Assembly: GCF_008704555.1 (NCBI RefSeq) | Contig: NZ_CP023702.1 | Span: 930,001-994,000, forward strand | From: Streptomyces nitrosporeus | GTDB lineage: Bacteria; Actinomycetota; Actinomycetes; Streptomycetales; Streptomycetaceae | Length of the DNA: 64,000 nucleotides | Direction: 5' to 3' | Shown: one piece after another, positions 8,482-17,152 of the stretch | How the letters are laid out: the number at the start of each line of letters is the position of its first letter | Position numbering within the stretch: position 1 is the first letter of the stretch | Made by a program: the position numbers and the translations under genes | The notes under the pieces: generated by a model | Database searches by the model: none | What the model saw: the letters and a program-made list of their open reading frames with translations, nothing else | Told to the model about the DNA's origin: nothing

Positions 8482-9645
8482 ATGACATCCGGAATCTCAC
8501 GTTCTCCGCGGGACGCGGCAGTTCTGGTCACCGGGGGGAGCGGCGGAAACGGGAGCGCCGTTGCCCGCAGGCTCGCCGCGGAAGGATCGCGTGTCTTTCT
8601 CTGCGGCCGCGATCTCCGTCGGACGGCCGCGGTGGCCGACTCGATCCCCTGTCCGTACTGGACGGGAGACCTCCGGGACCCTTCCGCGGCGGTACGGGCC
8701 GTGGACGCGGCAGTACGGGCCTTGCACGGCCTGGACACGGTGGTGGCCGCGGCGGGCAGCAGAGGAAGAACCACCGACGTCAGCTCGCCCCTGCCGGATG
8801 AATGCGAGGATGTCCTTTCCCACAACGTCATCACGATGAGCAACACGCTGACGGCCTCGCTGCCCGTACTGGCTGAATCGGCCCGGGGCACGTTCCTGGG
8901 GATCTCCTCACTCGCGGGCCTCACGGGGTACGACCGCTTCCCCTACTACACCGCCGCGAAGGCGGCCACCGTCGGCCTTGTCAGAGCCGTCGCACCCACG
9001 GCCCGGCGGCAGGGTGTGCGGGTGCGGGTCCTCTGCCTCTACTTCACCGACACCCCGCTCATCAGCGATGTCCTGGCCGACCTCGTCCATGAGGGAATTC
9101 CCGTACAGAGCACCGCCGATGTCGCGGCCGCTGTGACAGCCTGCCTCCAGGCCCCCGGCACAAGCACCGTGTGGACCTCCACCCCAGGCACACCACCCGA
9201 GCCGTACGCCTTCCGGCGGATCCAGGTGCCGGGAACCACCCCGGCGCAGACGTCGGCGCCTCCCCCGGCGGTGTCCACCCCCGCTGCCGTCGGGGACGCC
9301 GCCTACGCCGACTTCCCGGGAATCATCCGGTCCGTCACCGGACGCTTCGTGTTCACGGAGATCCCGGGGGGCATGACGCGGGTGACCGGACAGTTCAACA
9401 CCGGCCTCGACGACAACGACGTGGACAGGTACACGCTTGAGGTACAGCGGCTGAACGGCACCGTCCACCTCGACCTGACTCCGGCGTTCCGGCATCAGGT
9501 GACGATCTTCCCGCCTCTTTCCAGCCCGTTCCAGAACGACTATCCGGTTCTTGGACCGACAGGGCTCGGCGCGACGGGAAAGAGCCTCGTCCTCAAGTAC
9601 GACGGTGAGGTCATCGGGCGCGCCGCCCTGCTGCCCATCGGCTGA
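8482..9645 (+). CDS. Short-chain dehydrogenase with extra C-terminal domain
   Basis: 387 residues. The first ~245 residues are an SDR: the nucleotide-binding motif is TGGSGGNG, with ISS (Ser142/143) and YTAAK (Tyr156, Lys160) for catalysis. After a Pro/Ala-rich linker (about 225-270) comes a ~115-residue tail, FPGIIRSVTGRFVFTEI to the end, rich in predicted beta strands and not part of any SDR. I do not recognise this tail; a beta-barrel or cyclase-like module is possible. The start has AAGGGGA upstream. It probably reduces or oxidises a keto/hydroxy group on the product of the preceding condensing enzymes. Confidence 0.75.
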   Translation: MTSGISRSPRDAAVLVTGGSGGNGSAVARRLAAEGSRVFLCGRDLRRTAAVADSIPCPYWTGDLRDPSAAVRAVDAAVRALHGLDTVVAAAGSRGRTTDVSSPLPDECEDVLSHNVITMSNTLTASLPVLAESARGTFLGISSLAGLTGYDRFPYYTAAKAATVGLVRAVAPTARRQGVRVRVLCLYFTDTPLISDVLADLVHEGIPVQSTADVAAAVTACLQAPGTSTVWTSTPGTPPEPYAFRRIQVPGTTPAQTSAPPPAVSTPAAVGDAAYADFPGIIRSVTGRFVFTEIPGGMTRVTGQFNTGLDDNDVDRYTLEVQRLNGTVHLDLTPAFRHQVTIFPPLSSPFQNDYPVLGPTGLGATGKSLVLKYDGEVIGRAALLPIG

Positions 9646-10364
9646 AGCATCCCGACCGGGGCGGACAACCGCCGGCGCGGGTGCGTCCGCGGGGCTGTGG
9701 GGTCGCGGACGTCTGTGCCGTGGCGGTTTCCGCCGCTGTCGTCCACGTGCCGGACAGCGGTCGCGTCCGGCGGGTCCTGCCGTCGTGATCCGGGGCATCG
9801 AAGCCGACCGCGCATCGCCGGTTCGCCGTCCGGTCCCGGTCCGGGGTGCGGGGCAGCCGCACCAGAAGGCGGTCCAACTCCTTGACGGCCAGAACCTGAT
9901 CGATCCGTCGCGAACGGTTCTCGGACCGGTCCGTGCCCGTGATGAGAAGAAGGGACGAACTCGCAGGACCGGGCCCTGTGGACCGGCACAGGACCGATTC
10001 CGGAATTCATGTCCCGAAGGGCGCCGAACGCACCATGTCCTGGCTGTCCGGACGCCGTTGGCCCGATCACCACTACGAGCCTCAGCCGGACAACCGCCTG
10101 GTTCTCCCCGGGCTCGCAGCCGCCCTCTGCCGCTACGGGCGACTCCTCGAACCGGCCATGCAGGAAAAGGGCCTTTAGAGGAGAAGGGGGAGCTCCTCCC
10201 CCGGAAAGGCGAAGGGGAGCGGCAACAAGTCCTTTCGGGATATGGCGATCAACCTGCGGGGTGTGCTCTTCTGAAAGAACAGCGCGAGGCCACGACGTCA
10301 CCCCACGCCATTCCGTGTGCTGCGCCCCCGGCTTTCGGGCCGGCATCCCAGGAGAAGAATTCCC
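9646..10364. other. Long gap inside the ketosynthase operon
   Basis: 719 bases between the SDR and the next credible gene. A frame at 10034-10178 encodes 47 residues with good third-position GC but no proper ribosome binding site. Frames on the minus strand have no family signature. It may be an eroded gene or a leader for the downstream part of the operon. I see no strong terminator. Confidence 0.4.
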
Positions 10365-10649
10365 ATGGCCCAGACTCCTTTTCCGCTCCCGCCCCCGGTC
10401 CCGTCCCAGTCTCCTGGCCCAGGCGAGAACACGGCACCGGCACCGCATGTGCTGCGCGGTCAGCTCGCCGACGGGGCCGGCCCACGGGTCGTCCGTGCCC
10501 GGACCACGGCGGTCGCGGCCCGGCAGGTCGTCGGAGGGCGGGACAGGATGTCCTCCCCCTCCCTTCCGTTCCTGCGGGACGGCGAAGGCACGCAACCCGG
10601 TGTGCCGGACCACCGGGCGGCGGGCGGGAGGCACCGTGCACACATCTGA
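10365..10649 (+). CDS. Small proline-rich hypothetical protein
   Basis: 94 residues starting MAQTPFPLPPP, preceded by AGGAGAAG at a normal distance, and overlapping the following P450 start by 14 bases. There is no signal peptide, no cysteine and no family I know. The middle segment (VVRARTTAVAARQVVGGRDRM) is basic. The ribosome binding site and operon position favour a real gene; composition alone does not prove it. Confidence 0.4.
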   Translation: MAQTPFPLPPPVPSQSPGPGENTAPAPHVLRGQLADGAGPRVVRARTTAVAARQVVGGRDRMSSPSLPFLRDGEGTQPGVPDHRAAGGRHRAHI

Positions 10650-11889
10650 CGACGGGCCGCGTTGCCCTCTCCATCACCTGCCCCAGGACCCCGGGGCCAT
10701 GGAAGACCCGTATCCCCTGCTGGAGTCCCTGCGTTCCTCCGGCCCCGTCGCCCGGGTCAGGCTGTACGAGCGGTTCGACGTGTGGTGGGTGACGGGGTAC
10801 GCGGCAGCGGTGGCCGCGCTGTCGGCGCCGGAGCTCTCCAGCGACCAGCGGCACGCGCACCCCGCCCTGGCGCACCATGTGTCGCCGATGCGGGTGGGCC
10901 TGATCGACAGGGACCCGCCCGAACACACCCGGCTGCGTGGTGAGACCCTGCGCGCGTTCTCCGGCGGTCGTCTCGCGGCCTTCGAACAGCATGCCCGGAC
11001 ACTCGGAGCCGAACTCGTCGCGGCACTTCCCCCCGAAAGCCGCGTGGACCTGCTGCCCACCGTCGTGAGGCCGCTGGTCGAGCGGACGGTGAGTACGTTC
11101 CTGGGCCTTCCGCCTCTCGTCGACGAGGCTCTGCGGGCGCACGCGGACCTCCTCACACGCCCGATGACCGGCGACGCGGTGCGGGCGGAGATCGGCAGGG
11201 CCCGCGCGGTGCTGCGCCGTCATGTCCGCACCGGCGGAGTGCCTGAGGCAGGCCCGTCCGGTGAAGGCCGGCCGTCCCGGGACGGCGGGGTGCGCGGACA
11301 CCTGCCGTCCGACGAATGGGCGGACGTGGTACTCCAGATGTACGTGGCGGGCCGCCGGAGCACCGTCGACTTCCTCGCCACCGCGCTGCTCGGCCTGCTG
11401 GCCGTCGACGGATGGGCCGGCCTCTGCCACGACCCGGCGGTGCGCCGTACGGCCGTGGACGAGTTCCTCCGCCTGGACGGGCCGATCGTACGGGGGGTGT
11501 GGCGTTTCGCCCGTGCGGACTTCGACCTGTCCGGTACCGCGGTCGCCCGGGGCGACCTCGTGATCGTCTCCCTGGCACTGGCCGGCCGCGACCCCCGCGT
11601 CTTCCCCGATCCCGCGCGTCTCGACCTCCGGCGCGCCCCCAACCGGCATCTGCAGTTCGGCCTGGGCGCGCACCGCTGCGTCGGCGTGCCGCTCGTCCAC
11701 GCTCTGGCTGACGCCCTGTTGCCCGCCCTCGGCGCGAGGTTCCCCTGTGCCGGCGCGGCACCCGCCGGTTCCGCGCAGCCCGGCGGACGCGGCAGCGTCT
11801 TCCGCGGCCCCGCCCACGTCCTTGCCGATCTCGGCCCGGAGTGTCCGCCCGGACCCATGGAACCCAGGACTCCCCGGAGGACAGCGTGA
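10636..11889 (+). CDS. Cytochrome P450
   Basis: 417 residues from the GTG with GGGAGG four bases upstream. The haem loop is FGLGAHRCVG and the K-helix ExxR is EFLR, both intact. The I-helix oxygen-activation motif is atypical: VAGRRSTVDF stands where AGxET or AGxDT is usual, so the acid is replaced by arginine. That could mean altered proton delivery or a non-monooxygenase reaction. As a bacterial soluble P450 it needs ferredoxin and reductase partners, which are not nearby. The stop overlaps the next start (GTGA). Confidence 0.85.
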   Translation: MHTSDDGPRCPLHHLPQDPGAMEDPYPLLESLRSSGPVARVRLYERFDVWWVTGYAAAVAALSAPELSSDQRHAHPALAHHVSPMRVGLIDRDPPEHTRLRGETLRAFSGGRLAAFEQHARTLGAELVAALPPESRVDLLPTVVRPLVERTVSTFLGLPPLVDEALRAHADLLTRPMTGDAVRAEIGRARAVLRRHVRTGGVPEAGPSGEGRPSRDGGVRGHLPSDEWADVVLQMYVAGRRSTVDFLATALLGLLAVDGWAGLCHDPAVRRTAVDEFLRLDGPIVRGVWRFARADFDLSGTAVARGDLVIVSLALAGRDPRVFPDPARLDLRRAPNRHLQFGLGAHRCVGVPLVHALADALLPALGARFPCAGAAPAGSAQPGGRGSVFRGPAHVLADLGPECPPGPMEPRTPRRTA

Positions 11890-12845
11890 AACGCGTCGAC
11901 ATCGAGTGGCCCGCCCTCGGCACGAAGGTCACCGCCACACTGGCCGAGGACCTGAACCCCGAACTGGCGCAGGTCTGGTGGGCCATGCTTCCCTACCGCA
12001 GTGTGCAGAGCCACGCGGTCGTCGCCGATGGTCACTTCTACCACCTGGCGCCCGGGGTCGAGCCCGTCCACACACGGCACAGGACCCCGGAGGACCGCAG
12101 CGCGGCCCCCCTCGGCAGCGTCTACCTGTCCCGCCTGCAGCACCTGCTGATCACGTACGCGCCGCTCCTCGAACCGACCGTCTGCGCCCGCGTGGCGAGG
12201 ATCGGCGAGGAGGACCTGCCGACCCTCCGCCACACCGCCGAACAGTGCTGGGAAGCGGTCTACCGCACCAAACGGATCCTCGACGTGCGGGTGTCGCGCC
12301 ATCTGGAACCCGGCGATTCCTGGCGGCTGCCCCGGCAGCCCGACGTGACCGATCCGGCCGCGCAGGTCCTGCTGGACGACCTCTACGCGCACACCGAGCG
12401 CATCTGGCTCACCCCGCCCGGCGAACTGCTCGACCTGCACCGAGGGCGCGTCCCGCTGGGCAGTCGCGGACAGTACTTCTCGACACTGGTGTACGTCAAC
12501 GGGGAACTGCGCCTGCTGGGTTCCACCACGCTCACCCCCCTCGTGGCAGCCACCTACGACTCCCGGACCACCCTCGACTCCCTCCGGGCGGTTCTGCCGC
12601 CGCTGACAGCGATGCAAGCCGATTTCCTCGGCCATTGCGGTTTCCACGACCTCCGCGACCTCCTGCACCGGGCACACCACGTCCTGCCCGCCCTCCGTAC
12701 CAAGGACGAGTTCCGCTCGCTCGTCGCGGGTCTGGCGCTGTACGTCAACTGCCTGCGCCGGTGGGCCCTGCACTACTTCCCGTGGCATCACGGCGAGAAC
12801 CACCCCTTCGTCTCCCCCGCCGGGCGGGACGAGCGGGGGCGGTGA
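11886..12845 (+). CDS. Cucumopine-synthase-like protein (cyclophilin-like fold)
   Basis: 319 residues. The first ~110 (IEWPALGTKVTATL, NPELAQVWWAMLPYRSVQSHAVVADGHFYHLAP) resemble the cyclophilin-like (DUF3830-type) half of cucumopine synthase, an opine enzyme that performs a Pictet-Spengler-type cyclisation. The C-terminal ~110 residues are helical, like the helical bundle of that family. The assignment rests on remembered motifs only. If right, it may join an amine and a carbonyl within this pathway. It sits between a P450 and an SDR with GTGA coupling upstream, so it belongs to the ketosynthase operon. Confidence 0.5.
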   Translation: MKRVDIEWPALGTKVTATLAEDLNPELAQVWWAMLPYRSVQSHAVVADGHFYHLAPGVEPVHTRHRTPEDRSAAPLGSVYLSRLQHLLITYAPLLEPTVCARVARIGEEDLPTLRHTAEQCWEAVYRTKRILDVRVSRHLEPGDSWRLPRQPDVTDPAAQVLLDDLYAHTERIWLTPPGELLDLHRGRVPLGSRGQYFSTLVYVNGELRLLGSTTLTPLVAATYDSRTTLDSLRAVLPPLTAMQADFLGHCGFHDLRDLLHRAHHVLPALRTKDEFRSLVAGLALYVNCLRRWALHYFPWHHGENHPFVSPAGRDERGR

Positions 12846-12849
12846 CACC

Positions 12850-13572
12850 GTGGATCTGGGGCTCTCGGGGCGCTGCTACCTCGTCACGGCAGGCAGTTCG
12901 GGCCTGGGGTTCGCCACTGCCCAGGCTCTTCTGGCCGAGGGTGCCGACGTGGTGATCTGTTCGCGCGACGCACGACGGGTCGACCGGGCGGCCGCCCGGC
13001 TCACCGGCGCGGGCCGGGTGGCCGGCGTCGCCGCCGATCTCCTGGACCCGGCGACCGCGGACCGGTTGGTCGGCACCGCCCTCCACTCCTTCGGCCGGCT
13101 CGACGGCGCCCTGCTCGGTACGGGGAGCAGCGCTCGCGGAACCGTTCTCGGTACGGCCGACACGGCTTGGCGCGAACACTTCGAGCTCCTGTTCCTGAGC
13201 ATGCTGCGCTGCGCCCGGGCGGTCGCGGCCCCACTGCCGTCCGGGGGCGCGATCGCCTTCCTGCTCTCGACGTCCGCGAGGGCCCCGCTTCCCGGCTTCG
13301 GGATCTCCACCGGTCTGCGGCCCGGTCTGGCCATGGCGGCGAAGAGCCTGGCCGCCGAACTCGGCCCGCGCGGCATACGCGTACTCTCCATGCTGCCCGG
13401 GCGTTTCCCCACCGAGGGGGCCCCTCTCCAGGCATCCGAGTCCCCGCGGGGCACCGCTCTGCGCCGGTACGGCCGCCCGGAGGAGTTCGGCCGGATCGCA
13501 GCCTTCTGCCTCTCTCCGGCGGCCGGCTACCTGACCGGCTGCGAGGTCGTCGTCGACGGCGGCAAACAGTGA
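12850..13572 (+). CDS. SDR-family protein lacking the YxxxK motif
   Basis: 240 residues from the GTG at 12850, 4 bases after the preceding stop. The cofactor motif reads TAGSSGLG and the C-terminus YLTGCEVVVDGG is typical of FabG-like SDRs. At the catalytic site, LLSTSARAPLPGFGISTGLRPGLAM replaces the usual Tyr-x-x-x-Lys segment; actinobacterial SDRs with a SNGLRPGLAM variant exist, so this is a subfamily trait rather than damage. Redox chemistry may use other residues, or the protein may have another role. It is the last gene of the operon. Confidence 0.75.
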   Translation: MDLGLSGRCYLVTAGSSGLGFATAQALLAEGADVVICSRDARRVDRAAARLTGAGRVAGVAADLLDPATADRLVGTALHSFGRLDGALLGTGSSARGTVLGTADTAWREHFELLFLSMLRCARAVAAPLPSGGAIAFLLSTSARAPLPGFGISTGLRPGLAMAAKSLAAELGPRGIRVLSMLPGRFPTEGAPLQASESPRGTALRRYGRPEEFGRIAAFCLSPAAGYLTGCEVVVDGGKQ

Positions 13573-13651
13573 CGGGACACCGCTTCCCGCACCGGCGCAC
13601 CCGGACGGCCCCGGCCGGCGCCGCGAAGGCCACGAACGGGACGAAGCTGTG

Positions 13652-13668
13652 GGGACGCCACGCGTCCC
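13652..13668. terminator. Hairpin between convergent genes
   Basis: A 7-base-pair perfect stem (GGGACGC / GCGTCCC) with a 3-base loop lies in the 138-base gap between the convergent SDR and secreted-protein genes. There is no T-run, as is common for Streptomyces terminators. It could stop transcription from both sides. Confidence 0.45.
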
Positions 13669-13710
13669 GTGTCCTCTCCGGCGCGGGAGGGGCCTGTCCG
13701 GCGGCGCTTG

Positions 13711-14256
13711 TCAGAGCAGCAGCGTGAGCGTCGCCGGACCGGTGAGCTGGGCGAGTCCGCCCGAGGCGCAGGCGGTCAGGTTGAGCGCGGGTTTGACGAT
13801 CACGTTGGTGAAGACGGCGCCCTGCCCCAGCCCCGCGGTGACGGTGCCGACGGCAGTGACGACGGTGGTGTTGTTGGCCGCCCGCACGAGGGTGACGTCG
13901 TACTCGGCCGTGCTGCTCTGTCCCGTGTTCCAGTGGTACGTCGAGGTGGCGCTGAAGGGCTGCAGGGAGATCACGCAGCTGTAGTTACCGGAGATGGTGG
14001 TGGTGCTCGTGCCGCTGCTCACCCCCGTGAGCAGGGAGGTGCACGAGTAGTTCTCGGAGGACTGCACGGTAGTGGGCTGAGGGGTGTTGGTCAGCGGGGG
14101 CGAGTACGTGCTCGTCTCGTTCCCGGTGCACGTGATGTCCACCAGGGCTGCGGCCCTCGCGGGGGCGGCCTGCGCCGACGGAGCCGCGACGAGGGCGGAG
14201 CACACGAGGGGGAGGGCGGCACCGAGGACGGTGGGCCAACGGCGGCTGGTTTTCAC
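13711..14256 (-). CDS. Secreted protein of unknown function, paralogue A
   Basis: 181 residues. A Sec signal peptide (basic start, hydrophobic core, APSAQAAPA cleavage region) is followed by a Thr/Ser/Val-rich, probably beta-sandwich, mature part. The signature CTGNETSTYSPPLTNTP recurs in the two neighbouring genes as CTTSATQHYSPGLTL and CTGGNTTTYQPGLTDTP, and all three end with TACxS or LACATS and a hydrophobic strand. Four cysteines could form two disulfides. I know the pattern only as an uncharacterised Streptomyces exported family. No relation to the enzyme genes is evident. Confidence 0.75.
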   Translation of the reverse strand: MKTSRRWPTVLGAALPLVCSALVAAPSAQAAPARAAALVDITCTGNETSTYSPPLTNTPQPTTVQSSENYSCTSLLTGVSSGTSTTTISGNYSCVISLQPFSATSTYHWNTGQSSTAEYDVTLVRAANNTTVVTAVGTVTAGLGQGAVFTNVIVKPALNLTACASGGLAQLTGPATLTLLL

Positions 14257-15200
14257 GGGAGTACCTCACTCATGGCAGACAGGGGTGGCGGGTCGGGGAA
14301 CATCGAGCGGAATGGGACGGCTGCGGCCGGCCGGGAGGCGTCCGGGGGCGGAGGCCGTCAGCCCGCCGCGTCGCCGTGGCCCGGTGACGGCCGGCTCTCC
14401 GTGCAGGAGCACGGCACGTTTTCCTGCAACGGCGAACCGGCCCCCCGGGACAGGAACACGAGTGCGGCGACCGGAAGGGTGATCGCGGAAACGGAGGAGC
14501 GAAAAGGATCTCATCGCCTCCGTATTCCGGCTTCACGGGACAACCCCCGGCGAGCCGTTCCCCGGATTCTCTCCGTCCGTCCTGGGGAGCACCATGGCCT
14601 GAACGGGCCAGAATTGCACTGGCCCGTTCGTGAGTCGGCGGTAGTCCGCCGTCCGGCGGAACACCGGAGGAAATGATCGCGTGTGAGAAAACGATCTCCT
14701 GATGCCCGGAAGAAAGGCCCCGGCCGCTATGCGTCCGCCTCCCCTCCTCATTCCGGAAACGCGGTGACCGGTTTCCTCCGGAGGGAAGCGGAGACCTTTT
14801 CCCTCTTGTGCGGGCAGCCGGACCGGACCGTCCTCACGCCCCGTCGAACCGATACGGATGTCTCCCCGTCCGGCCATGTACATATGAAGGAAGAGCGGTC
14901 AAGGTGAAGGGAGTTCCGCAACTCCTGGCGGATCCGTGTGCGGCGCCGGTCACGGCGCGCCGCACGGCGGGGACGTGTGCGTCCCGGGACGCACACGGAC
15001 GCCCCTCCGGCGCGGCAAGGCACCGGGCCCACCGTCACGCCCCCGCCGGGAGCCGCCGGACGCCCGTACGCCACGTATCGCGCCAAAGGGCGATCGACGG
15101 CACCGGGTCGCCGTGGCACGGCAGATCGCGTGCGGCGGGCCGTTCCTCGTGCTGCGGTCTCCCCTTCATATGCCGGCGCGCTCCTTCCTGGAGGACCGTC
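14257..15200. other. Gap between secreted-protein genes A and B
   Basis: This is a 944-base divergent region with no convincing gene. It contains a strong inverted repeat at 14601-14629 (listed separately) and a short one at 14910-14925 (GGAGTT / AACTCC). The promoters of both flanking secreted-protein genes should lie here. Just before 15201, GGAGG is the ribosome binding site of gene B. Confidence 0.45.
14601..14629. repeat. 11-bp perfect inverted repeat
   Basis: GAACGGGCCAG and CTGGCCCGTTC face each other across a 7-base AATTGCA loop. The position, over 300 bases from either flanking start, suits a terminator of an unseen transcript or a regulator site. No T-run follows. Confidence 0.5.
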
Positions 15201-15737
15201 ATGACCCTTTTCCGCCGCCTCGCCGCGCCGCTCGCCCTGAGCCTCGTGCCGCTCGGAGTGCTCCTGACCACCAGCGGCCCGGCCCAGGCCGCCGATCCCC
15301 TGGCCATCGTCTGCACGACCTCCGCCACCCAGCACTACAGCCCCGGCCTCACGCTCGTCTCCCGGCCGACGCACATCACGGCGAGCGCCACCTACAGCTG
15401 CACGGGCGGTGGACCGGTCGACTCGGCTCAGCTCGGCTTCGACTACACGGTGGACGCCGGCTGCCTGCCTACCTCCTCCCCGGTGACCGCAGGGGAGAGC
15501 ATCCTGGACTGGAACGAGGGGCCCGACTCCGAGATAACCTCCACCTTCGTGGTCACGCGGCCGGTGGGCCAGACCGTGGGGACCTCCGTCGGCACGGTGA
15601 CAGCGGGTCAGTTCAACGGGTACATCTTCAACCTCGTCGGCACGTATCCGGCGCCGGACCTGCTCGCCTGTGCCACCTCCGAGGGGGTCACGTCCAGTCA
15701 GGGGCTGCTGGTCCTCACGCTCACCCAGCCGTTCTGA
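15201..15737 (+). CDS. Secreted protein of unknown function, paralogue B
   Basis: 178 residues from the ATG preceded by GGAGG. The signal peptide has a hydrophobic core (LALSLVPLGVLLTTS) and AQA cleavage site. The mature part carries the family signature CTTSATQHYSPGLTL, the conserved mid-region strand SVGTVTAGQFNGYIF (compare AVGTVTAGLGQGAVF in A and LTGTVTSGLYAGDGI in C) and DLLACATS near the end. It is the only plus-strand member of the trio and converges on member C. Confidence 0.75.
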   Translation: MTLFRRLAAPLALSLVPLGVLLTTSGPAQAADPLAIVCTTSATQHYSPGLTLVSRPTHITASATYSCTGGGPVDSAQLGFDYTVDAGCLPTSSPVTAGESILDWNEGPDSEITSTFVVTRPVGQTVGTSVGTVTAGQFNGYIFNLVGTYPAPDLLACATSEGVTSSQGLLVLTLTQPF

Positions 15738-15747
15738 GCCCTCGCCC

Positions 15748-15778
15748 GGTCCCGCGCGACCGCGTGCCGCGCGGGACC
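15748..15778. terminator. Bidirectional hairpin terminator
   Basis: An 11-base-pair perfect stem (GGTCCCGCGCG / CGCGCGGGACC) with a 9-base loop fills the 48-base gap between the convergent genes B and C. Its placement and strength make it a likely shared terminator. Confidence 0.7.
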
Positions 15779-15785
15779 CGGCGGC

Positions 15786-16361
15786 CTAGAGGAGGCTGCT
15801 GAACTCCGCGGTAACGACGCCGGAGCGGGAGGTCAGACCGGTGGGACTGCTGCAGGCGGTCAGATCGAGGTTGGCGAAGACGGTGGCGATGAGGATGCCG
15901 TCACCCGCGTAGAGGCCGCTGGTGACGGTGCCGGTGAGGGTCAGGACCGTGGTCCCGGAAGTGCCGGGGCTCAGCGAGGTCGTGTAGTCGTAGGCGCTGG
16001 TGGCGTAGGAGCCGCCTCCGACCGTGGTCCAGACGATGGTGGAGCTGCCCGAGGTCGGCGACTGCAGCAGTGCGCAGCTGAGGGTTCCCGTGCCACCGCC
16101 GGTGATGGTGCCGTGCAGCAGCAGCGGGGTGGTGAGGTCGGTACTGACGCAGTCCATGGAGATGGTTCCCTGGACCGTCACCGTGGCCGGGGTGTCCGTC
16201 AGGCCCGGCTGGTAGGTGGTGGTGTTGCCGCCGGTGCAGGTCGCGTCGAGCACGGAGGAGGACGCGGCTCCGGCCGGGCCGGTGGCGAGGGGGACGAGGC
16301 TGAGGGCCAGCAGAAGCGGCAGCACCACACGGCTGCGAAGAAGTCGGCGGATGCGTGTCAT
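15786..16361 (-). CDS. Secreted protein of unknown function, paralogue C
   Basis: 191 residues. The signal peptide is RRLLRSRVVLPLLLALSLV... ending in AGA. The mature region begins with the family signature CTGGNTTTYQPGLTDTP and has DLTACSS near the C-terminus. It is rich in Thr, Ser and Gly with alternating hydrophobics, as in beta-sandwich extracellular proteins. Three diverged copies within 2.7 kb in alternating orientation suggest old duplication. Function unknown. Confidence 0.75.
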   Translation of the reverse strand: MTRIRRLLRSRVVLPLLLALSLVPLATGPAGAASSSVLDATCTGGNTTTYQPGLTDTPATVTVQGTISMDCVSTDLTTPLLLHGTITGGGTGTLSCALLQSPTSGSSTIVWTTVGGGSYATSAYDYTTSLSPGTSGTTVLTLTGTVTSGLYAGDGILIATVFANLDLTACSSPTGLTSRSGVVTAEFSSLL

Positions 16362-17152
16362 GGCGTTTTCCTCCGGTTCAGGGTGTTCAGGGAGTGATCA
16401 GGGCGCCGGTGTCCTGCGTGCTGCTGAGTCCGCCCTCGTCCGGCGGCCGGTGAGGGCGGCGAGCGGTGTCGGCGTCCGCAACGGGCCGTGTCGGGTCAGG
16501 CGCTGTGGTGCGCCGGCCGCCGTGGAGGGCGCGGGGAGCGACAGGCCGCCGGTGGGTGGTGGACACTGCCGGATCCCATGAGGTGCCCCGTGGCGCCGGT
16601 CCGGTGGCCGTACGGCCCCGGTGCCGGTTCCGGCCGGCCCGGACGGGCCGGGCGGGTTGTGTGCCGGGCCGGGCCGGCCCGGAGTTGTCAGCCTGGGTCC
16701 CGGTGGGCGCGTCGGCCATAGCCCGACAGGAGGGGCGCACTTCCGCGCGGGTGGTCCCTTACGTCGTGGATTCCGCGCGCCCCCCGTACCGTTCCGCGCG
16801 CCCCTGCCGTTCCGGGCCGCCCGTCCGCCGCGGTCCCCGGGGCGGACGGCCCGCGCCGCCGGGCGGACGTTCGGTCACTTGTTCACAAGTTTGCATGCGG
16901 TGCGGAGAGACCGGCTCTTCCAGGTCTCCCGTCCGGGCCCCCGGCCCGTTGTAGTGGGAGGGCGCACCGCGACAGCGGGAGGGTGGCGGGAAGACCCGCC
17001 GCGCAGGGCGTCTGCCGCCCGTGGGCCGACGGCCGGGCCGCTTCCGGTGAGCCCCGGCGGGACGGCCGCAGGGGTGGCCCGGCACCCGGATCCGTGGTCA
17101 TGCGGGACCGGGGCCGTGCCGGCGCACCCGACGCACGAACCGAGAAGGTGAC
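16362..17152. other. Intergenic region upstream of the MenB-like operon
   Basis: 791 bases divergent between secreted gene C and the MenB-like gene. No gene is supported. A small inverted repeat ACTTG-TTCA-CAAGT lies at 16877-16890 in a locally less GC-rich spot, a possible operator. GAAGGTGAC before 17153 serves as ribosome binding site. Confidence 0.4.

Noticed and set aside
9540-10643. Long minus-strand open frame (367 codons) across the gap in the ketosynthase operon
   Set aside because: Its translation is Arg/Gly/Pro-rich without motifs, lacks a ribosome binding site and overlaps the SDR and P450 genes; long stop-free frames are expected by chance at this GC content.
13711-16361. Chaplin or rodlin genes
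   Set aside because: The three proteins are exported and beta-rich, but lack the chaplin domain and rodlin sequence features and are larger than short chaplins.
16877-16890. Gamma-butyrolactone receptor (ARE-type) binding site
   Set aside because: ACTTG-TTCA-CAAGT is a simple short palindrome that does not fit the longer ARE consensus; kept only as a possible operator.
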